7,621 nt of DNA from Alphaproteobacteria bacterium (GTDB lineage: Bacteria; Pseudomonadota; Alphaproteobacteria; Micropepsales; Micropepsaceae), in the NCBI GenBank assembly GCA_003451645.1, contig DMER01000176.1:27959-35579 (forward strand). Reading direction: 5' to 3'. The notes below the pieces were generated by a model. That model made no database searches, was not told the origin of the DNA, and was given only the letters and a program-made list of their open reading frames with translations. The position numbers and the translations under genes were made by a program. Below are positions 1 to 5,640 of this stretch, piece after piece. The stretch's first letter is position 1. The number at the start of each line of letters is the position of its first letter.

Positions 1-218
1 CATTGTCAGGGGCCCTGGCCGCGGTCCGGGCAGGGTTGGGGATCACGGTCTTGCCAAAAGGGATGGCCGAAGAAGGACTGACCATTATCGATGATGGCCG
101 CCCATTGCCCGATCTGGACAACACGGAGATCGCCATCATTGCCAAAAGGCCCCTGTCAGCCCAAGCGGCGCGTTTGCAGGCGCATATCATCCGGCGTTTG
201 GAAATGGCGACGATATGA
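1..218 (+). CDS. LysR-type transcriptional regulator, C-terminal fragment (5' end outside window)
   Basis: About 71 residues are visible and the frame is open to the left edge, so the TTG at position 3 is an internal Leu codon rather than a start. The fragment begins with an A-L-A-A-V-R-A-G-L-G-I-T-V-L-P stretch, the usual 'aV.aGlGia.lP' segment near the end of the LysR effector-binding domain. A 'LPDL...EIAIIAKRP' strand and a closing amphipathic helix with S-A-Q-A-A-R-L follow, as is typical before the LysR C-terminus. The DNA-binding N-terminal domain is off the window, so the target and inducer cannot be inferred. It ends with TGA at 216-218 and converges on the PIN-domain gene, 30 bases away, with no hairpin terminator visible between them. 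Family assignment is fairly sure; function is unknown. Confidence 0.75.
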   Translation, partial: LSGALAAVRAGLGITVLPKGMAEEGLTIIDDGRPLPDLDNTEIAIIAKRPLSAQAARLQAHIIRRLEMATI

Positions 219-248
219 GGTGCATTTAATTGGAATCCCGGCGGTCAT

Positions 249-674
249 TCACGCCAACGCCCGAACCAGATTGGGCGTTGACCAGTTTGCAACACCGGTC
301 CCCGCAAAGTCCCGGCCGGGTGACCAGATATCGGCTTCGGCTCTCCAGGCCAGCGCCAAGATATGATCGTCGCTCGTTAAGCCATTCCTGGAATTGACGG
401 CATATTGAAGGAATTCGCGCGCCAAAACGATGGACTGCTGAAGCTCTTGTACGTCAACAACGTCAATGACAGCCCCAAGTTGACCGAATGCGCCTAAAAG
501 GTCGCGCCGTCCTAATTTGAACTCGATGACCTTGGCGGCTTCTTCTACCGCTCGAGACGTTGTGACCAGCACGCAATTGCCGAGGACGAGTCTGAGCGCT
601 TTGGTTCGCTTGCCCCGAACGGCTGCAATCTGAACTGCAGCATCGACCACCAGTGTAGCCGATGGCTTACGCAT
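249..674 (-). CDS. PIN-domain protein, probable VapC-like toxin (putative RNase)
   Basis: This 141-residue protein has the layout of a single PIN domain, the metal-dependent RNase fold of VapC toxins. An N-terminal hydrophobic strand ends in D11 (LVVDAAVQIAAVRG), an acidic helix carries E44/E45 (AVEEAAKVIE), and near the C-terminus is SDDHILALA (D102/D103), then DIWSPGRDFAGTGV and WST..L. That last block matches the 'iWT.DrDF.g.Gv..W.t..L' ending of one PIN subfamily. In such proteins an acid usually sits two residues before the D of 'RDF'; here that place is G120, leaving D122, so the fourth acidic site is altered or shifted. The ATG overlaps the last 8 bases of the upstream Phd-like gene and has no strong ribosome site, which suggests translational coupling. 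A toxin role is inferred from domain and gene order; a non-toxin PIN nuclease is possible. Confidence 0.75.
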   Translation of the reverse strand: MRKPSATLVVDAAVQIAAVRGKRTKALRLVLGNCVLVTTSRAVEEAAKVIEFKLGRRDLLGAFGQLGAVIDVVDVQELQQSIVLAREFLQYAVNSRNGLTSDDHILALAWRAEADIWSPGRDFAGTGVANWSTPNLVRALA

Positions 675-1005
675 TACGCCGTTTCACGATCGTTCGGGTC
701 TTAACTACTTTCGGTTTTACTTTGATCGGTGGCGCATCCATGGGCTCAAGCACACCAAATTTTGCCAGAAGCCGGTCCTCCGCCGCCTCATCGATACCGG
801 CTTTTAAGGCGGCAATCCGGGCGGCCTTGACCTTGCGCACAAAGTCTTTGACCTTTGCCGGATCGGCCTTTCTGAAGGGTATGAGCAACCCGATCGCGCG
901 ATCGCCCGACTGAATGCGCGTGGCGCCAGGCAAGGCCAGGATCGCCCGCTCAGACATCTTCTGCAGATCGCGAATGCTGATGTATTTCAGGCCATTTACA
1001 TGCAT
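667..1005 (-). CDS. Probable antitoxin of the PIN-domain toxin (Phd/VapB-like N-terminus, basic tail)
   Basis: This small protein of 112 residues lies immediately upstream of the PIN gene and overlaps it by 8 bases (ATGCGTAA), the classic antitoxin-first order. Residues 8-45 (Y-I-S-I-R-D-L-Q-K ... A-I-L-A-L-P ... S-G-D-R-A-I-G-L-L-I-P-F) resemble the strand-helix-strand pattern of Phd/YefM-type DNA-binding antitoxins, where 'gkpvAvLvP' closes the fold. A helical, charged region (about 48-84) follows, then a Pro/Lys/Arg-rich tail (95-110, KVKPKVVKTRTIVKRR). The basic tail is odd because antitoxin C-termini that wrap VapC are often acidic or neutral. The ATG at 1005 is the only good start before Met17. 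It has no Shine-Dalgarno sequence and sits inside an inverted repeat. The exact antitoxin family is not recognised, so the call rests mainly on context. Confidence 0.6.
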   Translation of the reverse strand: MHVNGLKYISIRDLQKMSERAILALPGATRIQSGDRAIGLLIPFRKADPAKVKDFVRKVKAARIAALKAGIDEAAEDRLLAKFGVLEPMDAPPIKVKPKVVKTRTIVKRRNA

Positions 1006-1017
1006 CGGTATGTAAAT
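994..1017. promoter_or_regulatory. Inverted repeat over the antitoxin start, candidate autoregulatory operator
   Basis: A perfect 8-base inverted repeat, ATTTACAT (994-1001) and ATGTAAAT (1010-1017), is separated by 8 bases that contain most of the antitoxin start codon. Antitoxins of the Phd/VapB type commonly bind palindromes at their own promoter, so an operator role is a reasonable inference. The repeat is AT-rich in GC-rich surroundings, and the minus-strand TACATA within it could also serve as a -10 element. That would give a very short or leaderless transcript, but no matching -35 box is evident. Confidence 0.5.
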
Positions 1018-1029
1018 CGCGGCAAGCCG

Positions 1030-1800
1030 CTAAAAGTTCACCCGCCCCGTGATCCCGCCATCGACAATGACATTGGCGCCAGTCGTGAAGGAGGAGATGG
1101 GCGAGGCCAGAAACACCGTCATATCTGCGATCTCTTGAGGGCTGCCCATGCGGCCCAAGGGATTGCGGCGCAGTGCGCCCTTATACCGGTCGGGCATGTT
1201 TTGCTCGATCATCTCCCACACCCCGCCCTTGAAATAGATCGTGCCCGGAGAAACCACATTCACCCGGATCTTGTGCTTGGCGTTCTCCTTGGCGAGGCCC
1301 TTGGCCAGATGAATGAGCGCGGCCTTCATCGCGCCATAGGCTTGCGGCGCTTCGGTTTCGGCTGCCGACACGGACGACACAAATACGGCCGCCGCATCGT
1401 CATGCGCCTTGGCAGCTTCGCTCAGGAATGGTTTCGCCGCCTCAAACGCCGTTGCAGCACCCAGCACGTCAATGTTCAGGCAGGACTGCCACGCCTCCTT
1501 GGTATTGCCGATGACCAGCGCGCTGGCGTTGGAGATCAAGATGTCGATGCCGCCCAAATCGCGTGCGGCCTGCGCGACCCAATCCGCCAAGGCCCCATGA
1601 TCGCCCATGTCGACCGCCGCACCGATGGCCCGCGCGCCAGCATGTTTGAGCGCGGTGACCACCTCCTCCACTTGCGCTGGCGTGCGTGCGCCCAAGCCCA
1701 CCGCCGCGCCCTCCCCCGCCAGCGTCTCGACAATCGCCCGGCCGATCCCGCGCGTGCCGCCCAAAACAAGTGCCCGTTTGCCTTTAAGCCTTATGTCCAT
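1030..1800 (-). CDS. Short-chain dehydrogenase/reductase (SDR) family oxidoreductase
   Basis: This is a 256-residue classical SDR, a full-length NAD(P)(H)-dependent oxidoreductase of the cytoplasm. Visible motifs are the nucleotide-binding G-G-T-R-G-I-G (14-20), an R39 after the second strand that favours NADP(H), D64 for adenine contact (AAVDM), N-A-S at 91-93 in place of NNAG, N109, and the catalytic set S142, Y155 and K159 (YGAMK). The usual S-P-G (184-186) and C-terminal V-D-G-G (246-249) are present. The start is set at 1800 because [15 protein letters not shown] gives a normal N-terminus and GGAGG lies 7 bases upstream. A longer open frame reaching 1875 overlaps ruvX and is not needed. 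The substrate cannot be told: 3-oxoacyl-ACP reductase-like names would only reflect family similarity. It may be co-transcribed with the toxin-antitoxin pair, 24 bases downstream. Confidence 0.9.
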   Translation of the reverse strand: MDIRLKGKRALVLGGTRGIGRAIVETLAGEGAAVGLGARTPAQVEEVVTALKHAGARAIGAAVDMGDHGALADWVAQAARDLGGIDILISNASALVIGNTKEAWQSCLNIDVLGAATAFEAAKPFLSEAAKAHDDAAAVFVSSVSAAETEAPQAYGAMKAALIHLAKGLAKENAKHKIRVNVVSPGTIYFKGGVWEMIEQNMPDRYKGALRRNPLGRMGSPQEIADMTVFLASPISSFTTGANVIVDGGITGRVNF

Positions 1801-1807
1801 TGCATTT

Positions 1808-1812
1808 CCTCC
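1808..1812 (-). promoter_or_regulatory. Ribosome binding site of the SDR gene
   Basis: On the minus strand, GGAGG (within GGGAGGAAA) sits 7 bases before the ATG at 1800. It is the clearest Shine-Dalgarno sequence in the window and decides the SDR start in favour of 1800 over the upstream ATG at 1875. Confidence 0.8.
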
Positions 1813-1828
1813 CGCGACCTGTTTGCTG

Positions 1829-2296
1829 ATGGCAATGACACTAGACCTGCCCACCCTCAAGGCACAACTCGGCAAGGATCAGCGGCTTTTGGGCCTCGAT
1901 CTCGGCGAGAAAACCATCGGGCTTGCGCTGTCGGATGTCTCGCTCACCATTGCCAGCCCGCTTGAGACCCTGCGCCGGAGCAAACTCGCCAAGGACCTAG
2001 AATCACTTAAGGCCCTTGCTGCAAAGCATGCCGTGGGCGGTTTGGTCTTGGGCCTGCCGCTCAACATGGACGGGACGGCAGGCCCCAGGGTTCAGGCGAC
2101 GCGCGCCTTTGCAGCCAGTGTCGACAAGCTGTGGGGCATGCCCTTGGCCTTTTGGGATGAGCGCCTGTCGACAGCGGCCGTGACCCGCATGATGATCGAG
2201 GGCGACCTGTCCCGGGCACGGCGGGCCGAACTCGTCGACAAGCTTGCCGCCGCCTACATCCTCCAAGGCGCGCTCGACCTCCTCAAGAAGTCTTGA
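1829..2296 (+). CDS. ruvX: RuvX/YqgF family RNase H-fold nuclease (putative Holliday junction resolvase / pre-16S rRNA processing)
   Basis: The 155-residue protein (153 if the second ATG at 1835 is used) covers a complete YqgF domain. Numbered from the ATG at 1835, it shows [14 protein letters not shown] (D22, first catalytic acid), G-L-P-L-N-M-D-G (73-80), W-D-E-R-L-S-T (E109) and [11 protein letters not shown] (D135). These are the conserved acidic positions of the RNase H-like fold. The family is essential in many bacteria; E. coli YqgF matures the 16S rRNA 5' end, while RuvX was named for a proposed Holliday junction role. The two in-frame ATGs (ATG GCA ATG) lack a Shine-Dalgarno sequence. 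A longer frame back to 1607 is antisense to the SDR gene and encodes no domain, so it is rejected. The gene is divergent from the SDR with a 28-base gap, and the next gene starts 69 bases downstream in the same frame. Confidence 0.92.
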   Translation: MAMTLDLPTLKAQLGKDQRLLGLDLGEKTIGLALSDVSLTIASPLETLRRSKLAKDLESLKALAAKHAVGGLVLGLPLNMDGTAGPRVQATRAFAASVDKLWGMPLAFWDERLSTAAVTRMMIEGDLSRARRAELVDKLAAAYILQGALDLLKKS

Positions 2297-2335
2297 CCCA
2301 CGCAACGCCAATGGCGCGCTTTTGTCACGCTCCCC

Positions 2336-2349
2336 AAGCCAGCTGGCTT
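2336..2349. promoter_or_regulatory. 14-base perfect palindrome upstream of the MFS gene, possible operator
   Basis: AAGCCAGCTGGCTT is a perfect palindrome in the 69-base gap between ruvX and the MFS gene, ending 16 bases before the ATG. A TTGTCA hexamer at 2322-2327 resembles a -35 box, which would put the palindrome just downstream of it. No convincing -10 hexamer accompanies it. A regulator site is an inference, and chance occurrence is quite possible for a single palindrome of this length. Confidence 0.25.
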
Positions 2350-2365
2350 TGCGACCCTCCACCGG

Positions 2366-3709
2366 ATGAGCAAGACATTGTCGCCCGACCGTATCGCCAA
2401 ATTGCCTTGGCTGCCGCCGCGCTTGCGCCCGCCAGAGCCCATTACCGTGCGCCATGAGCGTCTGCTCTGGCTCGTCGGTATCGCGGCGCTGATCGCCGAG
2501 TATGACGTTTCGTTGTTCGGCATGGCGATCAAGCAGATCCAGACGGATCTCTCCATCCCAGAGGATCAACTCACGACGACTGTCGCCATTTTCCGTCTGG
2601 GCATGATCCCGGCCCTGATGCTGGCCTATCTTGCGGACATTATCGGGCGGCGAAGCTTGTTGATGTTCACGCTGCTGGGTGCCGCCTTGTCGACCGTGGC
2701 AACTGCCTTCACCACCACCCAGGCCGAGTTCATCGCGGCACAGACCTTTGCGCGGATGTTCATTTATTGCGAGGAGCTGCTGTGCATTGTGGTGATCGCC
2801 GAAGAGTTTCCGGAGAAGGTCCGGGGCTGGGCGATTGGTGCCTTGGGCGCCCTAGGGGCTCTGGGAGCAGGCCTTGCCGCGGCCATGTTTGCGCTGATCG
2901 ACGTTCTGCCCTTTGGCTGGCGGGCGCTCTATTTGTTGGGAGCAATTCCTCTCTTGTGGCTTCTCTGGGCGCGGCGCAACCTTCCCGAAACCCAGCGCTT
3001 CCGTGAGGGACTGACGGACGACGAGACCATGCTGGGGCGTTGGCTGCGGCCAGCCATTGGTTTGTTGACACATTACCCTGGAAGGCTCGGCCTGCTGATC
3101 CTAACCATTGCGCCCTATGTATTTGGCCAGGCAGCCGCGGTCATTCTGCTGACCAAGCATTTGCAGGAGACCCACCAATGGGCGCCCTGGCAAGTCTCCG
3201 TCTTGATCATAGGCGGCGGCTTGGTGGCGGTAATCGGCAATTTCTCAGCTGGCCTGGCCTCTGACCGGCTGGGCCGGAAGAGTGTTTTGGCCTTTGGCAT
3301 GCTCATGGTGACGGCAGGCTTCGCACTGTACTATGGCACCGCGTCCACGCCGGTCCTGATCATCAGCTGGATCGTTGCGATCTTCTTTGCCTTTGTCGCA
3401 GCCTCGATTTTGGCAGCGTTGGGTGCCGAGTTGTTTCCCACCTCCTACCGCTCCGTCGCGTCGGGTATTCGGTTGCTGGCATGGTTGATGTTTGGCGGCA
3501 TAGGCCTAGTCGCCGAGGGTTGGATCTTCGCAGGCGGCCTCAGCCGCCTCACTGAGGGTACAGTGACCTTTGGCACCAACAGCCACCCGGAAGCCGTGAA
3601 ACTTTTGCTGGCCTTCGTGCCCCTGGCCATTATCCCTGCGCTGTTCCTGCCGGAATCAGCCCGGCGCAGTCTAGAGGACATCGCGCCGGAAAAGCGCCGT
3701 CAGGCGTAG
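2366..3709 (+). CDS. Major facilitator superfamily (MFS) transporter, sugar porter/metabolite:H+ symporter-like
   Basis: This 447-residue protein has the 12-helix pattern of an MFS permease of the inner membrane. The diagnostic loop motif occurs twice, as expected from the internal duplication: A-D-I-I-G-R-R at 90-96 (loop 2-3) and A-S-D-R-L-G-R-K at 298-305 (loop 8-9). E-E-F-P-E-K-V-R-G (146-154) after helix 4 and E-L-F-P-T-S-Y-R-S-V-A-S-G (355-367) after helix 10 form the other paired motif. L-P-E-T-Q-R (206-211) after helix 6 and L-P-E-S (428-431) after helix 12 point to the sugar porter or metabolite:proton symporter branch. A cytosolic N-terminal tail of about 30 residues is Pro-rich. 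Helix 5 holds a GAL-GAL-GAL repeat (158-166). The substrate is unknown. The ATG has no Shine-Dalgarno sequence, but no in-frame ATG, GTG or TTG lies between it and the ruvX stop. It is 7 bases from the next transporter gene. Confidence 0.9.
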   Translation: MSKTLSPDRIAKLPWLPPRLRPPEPITVRHERLLWLVGIAALIAEYDVSLFGMAIKQIQTDLSIPEDQLTTTVAIFRLGMIPALMLAYLADIIGRRSLLMFTLLGAALSTVATAFTTTQAEFIAAQTFARMFIYCEELLCIVVIAEEFPEKVRGWAIGALGALGALGAGLAAAMFALIDVLPFGWRALYLLGAIPLLWLLWARRNLPETQRFREGLTDDETMLGRWLRPAIGLLTHYPGRLGLLILTIAPYVFGQAAAVILLTKHLQETHQWAPWQVSVLIIGGGLVAVIGNFSAGLASDRLGRKSVLAFGMLMVTAGFALYYGTASTPVLIISWIVAIFFAFVAASILAALGAELFPTSYRSVASGIRLLAWLMFGGIGLVAEGWIFAGGLSRLTEGTVTFGTNSHPEAVKLLLAFVPLAIIPALFLPESARRSLEDIAPEKRRQA

Positions 3710-3716
3710 AGGCCTA

Positions 3717-4631
3717 ATGCTGGACTTCATTGCCTCTCTTCTGCCGGTCTTTGGGCTCATCGTTCTGGGAGCGGTCTTGCGCCGTTTGAATTTCCCGGGG
3801 GATGCCTTTTGGGTGCCCCTGGAGAAGCTCACCTATTTCGTGCTCTTTCCAGCCCTCCTATTTCACGCCATTGCAGGGGCGGACTTTGCTGGCGCGCCCA
3901 TCGGCCGGCTTGGCTTGATTTTAGCCGCCGCTATGGTGCTCATCGCCGTCATACTCGTCGCAGCCAAGCCTGCCCTGCGAACCTCAGGTCCTGCCTTTAC
4001 CAGCATCTTTCAGGGCGCGGTGCGCTGGAACTCCTTCGTAGCCCTCGCCGCCATCAGCGCACTCTATGGCAAGGAGGGGTTGACGCTTGCCGCCGTCGCG
4101 ATCGCTGTGATGGTGCCCATCGCCAATGTGCTGTCGGTGTTGGCATTGACGCGCTATGCTGCCGCAGGGTCCCCATCTTGGAGCCTGATTGGCGGGCAAC
4201 TCCTGCGGAACCCGCTGCTCCAGGCATGCGCCGCTGGCATCGCCGTGCAGATGCTCAGTGTCCCCGTGCCAGAGCCGGTCCTGGTAGCAGCCGACATGTT
4301 GGGCAAGGCCTCCCTTGCGTTGGGTCTCTTGGCGGTTGGCTCAAGCCTCGACCTTGCCGTCGCCCGGCTAGAGGCCGCCAATGTCGCGATCGCCTCAGTC
4401 CTCAAACTGCTGGTGAGCCCGGTCATTGTGACCCTTCTTGCCATGCCCCTGGGCTTGGGCGGCACGGCCTTCGGCTGCGCACTGATTTGCGCGAGCGTGC
4501 CCGGGGCCGCCTCCTCCTACATTCTGGCCAAGCAATTGGGCGGTGACGCGCCCTTGATGGCTGGCATTACGACCGTTCAAACCTTGGCCGCCATGCTGAC
4601 CATGCCGTTGGTCCTATGGTTATTTCTGTGA
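3717..4631 (+). CDS. AEC (auxin efflux carrier) family transporter
   Basis: A 304-residue, strongly hydrophobic protein with about 10 predicted membrane helices by eye, the normal size for bacterial AEC carriers. Family signatures are Y-F-V-L-F-P-A-L-L-F-H (40-50) in the second helix, Q-G-A-V-R-W-N-S-F-V-A-L (99-110), P-I-A-N-V-L-S (134-140) opening the central segment, R-N-P-L-L-Q-A (164-170) at the start of the second half, and V-P-G-A-A-S-S-Y-I-L-A (261-271) with a following G-G-D and T-x-x-Q-T-L near the end. Known bacterial members transport small organic anions such as malonate or malate, but the substrate here is not readable. It starts 7 bases after the MFS stop with a GAGG-type site, so the two are probably one transcript. 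The gene ends 58 bases before pyrB. Confidence 0.9.
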   Translation: MLDFIASLLPVFGLIVLGAVLRRLNFPGDAFWVPLEKLTYFVLFPALLFHAIAGADFAGAPIGRLGLILAAAMVLIAVILVAAKPALRTSGPAFTSIFQGAVRWNSFVALAAISALYGKEGLTLAAVAIAVMVPIANVLSVLALTRYAAAGSPSWSLIGGQLLRNPLLQACAAGIAVQMLSVPVPEPVLVAADMLGKASLALGLLAVGSSLDLAVARLEAANVAIASVLKLLVSPVIVTLLAMPLGLGGTAFGCALICASVPGAASSYILAKQLGGDAPLMAGITTVQTLAAMLTMPLVLWLFL

Positions 4632-4649
4632 GAATCTTTGAGCGATGCC

Positions 4650-4678
4650 TTGTGGCGGCTGCTTGATCCGCCTATACC
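4650..4678 (+). promoter_or_regulatory. Possible sigma70-type promoter of pyrB
   Basis: TTGTGG (4650-4655) and TATACC (4673-4678) are separated by 17 bases and match the -35/-10 consensus at 3 and 4 of 6 positions. They lie in the 58-base gap between the AEC gene and pyrB. Transcription would begin near 4685, only about five bases before the pyrB ATG. That would fit the absence of a Shine-Dalgarno sequence there and imply a nearly leaderless mRNA. The match is modest and unproven. Confidence 0.3.
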
Positions 4679-4689
4679 CCGTGCCTGCA

Positions 4690-5640
4690 ATGACAGTGTT
4701 GAAGCAGCGCCATTTGCTTGGCATCCAAGCACTCACGCGGCCTGAGATCGAATCCTTGCTCGATCTTGGGGACAGTTACGTGCCGCTGTCGCGCGAGGTC
4801 CGCAAGAAGACGGACATCCTCAAAGGCCGTACACAGATCAACCTGTTCTTTGAAAGCTCCACCCGCACTCAAAGCTCGTTCGAACTAGCGGGCAAGCGGC
4901 TGGGCGCGGATGTCATGAACATGGCGGTCGCGAATTCGGCGACAAAAAAAGGCGAGACCGTGATTGACACCGCCATGACGCTCAATGCGATGCGGCCGGA
5001 TATTATTGTCGTCCGCCATCAGGATTCCGGCGCAGTGGCCCTGCTTGCGGATCGCGTAACCTGCTCCGTCATCAATGCAGGCGACGGCGCGCATGAGCAC
5101 CCAACGCAAGCGCTGCTCGACGCGCTCACCATCCGCCGCCGCTTGGGCCGGATAGAAGGCCTCACCGTGGCAATCTGCGGTGACATTCTGCACAGCCGCG
5201 TCGCGCGCTCCAACGTCCTGCTGCTGTCAAAACTTGGTGCCCATGTCCGCTTGATCGGCCCCAAGACCCTGATGCCTGCCGGTGTGGAGCGTTGGGGCGC
5301 CAGCGTCTTTCATACCATGACCGAGGGTCTACGCAGCGCGGACATTGTGATGATGCTTCGCTTGCAGATCGAGCGCATGGCAGGGGACTTTGTTCCCTCC
5401 ATCCGGGAGTATTTCCACTTCTATGGGCTTGATCATGCCAAACTGAAGCAGGCTAAGCCCGGCGCGCTCGTCATGCACCCCGGCCCCATGAATCGCGGTG
5501 TGGAAATCGACAGCGCCATTGCCGATGATGTCGAGCTGAGCCTCATTCAGGAGCAGGTCGAGATGGGTGTAGCGGTGCGGATGGGTGTGCTGGATGCCGT
5601 TGCCCGGCACTTGCCCAATGATCCGGCGGGGGCGCAATGA
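4690..5640 (+). CDS. pyrB: Aspartate carbamoyltransferase catalytic subunit
   Basis: This cytoplasmic enzyme condenses carbamoyl phosphate with L-aspartate, the committed step of de novo pyrimidine synthesis. The 316-residue chain is full length, and its key motifs look intact: F-F-E-S-S-T-R-T (53-60) for carbamoyl phosphate, the T-K-K-G-E-T loop (85-90) that reaches into the neighbouring active site, V-R-H-Q (108-111), [10 protein letters not shown] (135-144), [13 protein letters not shown] (163-175), M-L-R-L-Q (222-226) and [11 protein letters not shown] (263-273). The ATG at 4690 is preferred because [12 protein letters not shown] aligns with the family start; an upstream ATG at 4645 would add 15 Cys- and Pro-containing residues. 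Neither has a good ribosome site, and an in-frame GTG at 4681 is a third option. Its stop overlaps the next gene's ATG (ATGA), so the two are translationally coupled. Confidence 0.95.
   Translation: MTVLKQRHLLGIQALTRPEIESLLDLGDSYVPLSREVRKKTDILKGRTQINLFFESSTRTQSSFELAGKRLGADVMNMAVANSATKKGETVIDTAMTLNAMRPDIIVVRHQDSGAVALLADRVTCSVINAGDGAHEHPTQALLDALTIRRRLGRIEGLTVAICGDILHSRVARSNVLLLSKLGAHVRLIGPKTLMPAGVERWGASVFHTMTEGLRSADIVMMLRLQIERMAGDFVPSIREYFHFYGLDHAKLKQAKPGALVMHPGPMNRGVEIDSAIADDVELSLIQEQVEMGVAVRMGVLDAVARHLPNDPAGAQ

Noticed and set aside
891..904. Perfect palindrome CGATCGCGCGATCG inside the antitoxin gene
   Set aside because: It encodes a conserved-looking part of the protein (D-R-A-I) and consists of common GC-rich codons, so coding explains it.
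1019..1030. Small hairpin GCGGC-AA-GCCGC at the end of the SDR gene as a terminator
   Set aside because: The stem is short, the loop is too tight and no T-run follows on either strand.
1607..1828. N-terminal extension of ruvX by 74 residues
   Set aside because: The added part is antisense to the SDR coding region and low in complexity, while the RuvX domain begins just after the ATG pair at 1829/1835.
1801..1875. 25-residue N-terminal extension of the SDR protein
   Set aside because: The ATG at 1800 has a strong ribosome site and gives the standard SDR N-terminus; the extension runs into ruvX.
1000..1965. 321-codon open frame on the plus strand opposite the SDR gene
   Set aside because: It is antisense to a clear SDR with full motifs. 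Its translation is Arg/His/Pro-rich with no recognisable domain, typical of a shadow frame in GC-rich DNA.
2839..2865. GAL-GAL-GAL repeat in the MFS protein as a DNA tandem repeat
   Set aside because: The codons differ between units and the residues lie in a membrane helix where Gly, Ala and Leu are common; no nucleotide-level repeat.
3809..4546. 245-codon open frame overlapping the AEC gene in another frame
   Set aside because: The AEC frame has clear family motifs and hydrophobic helices; the alternative is Arg/Cys/His-rich without domain features.
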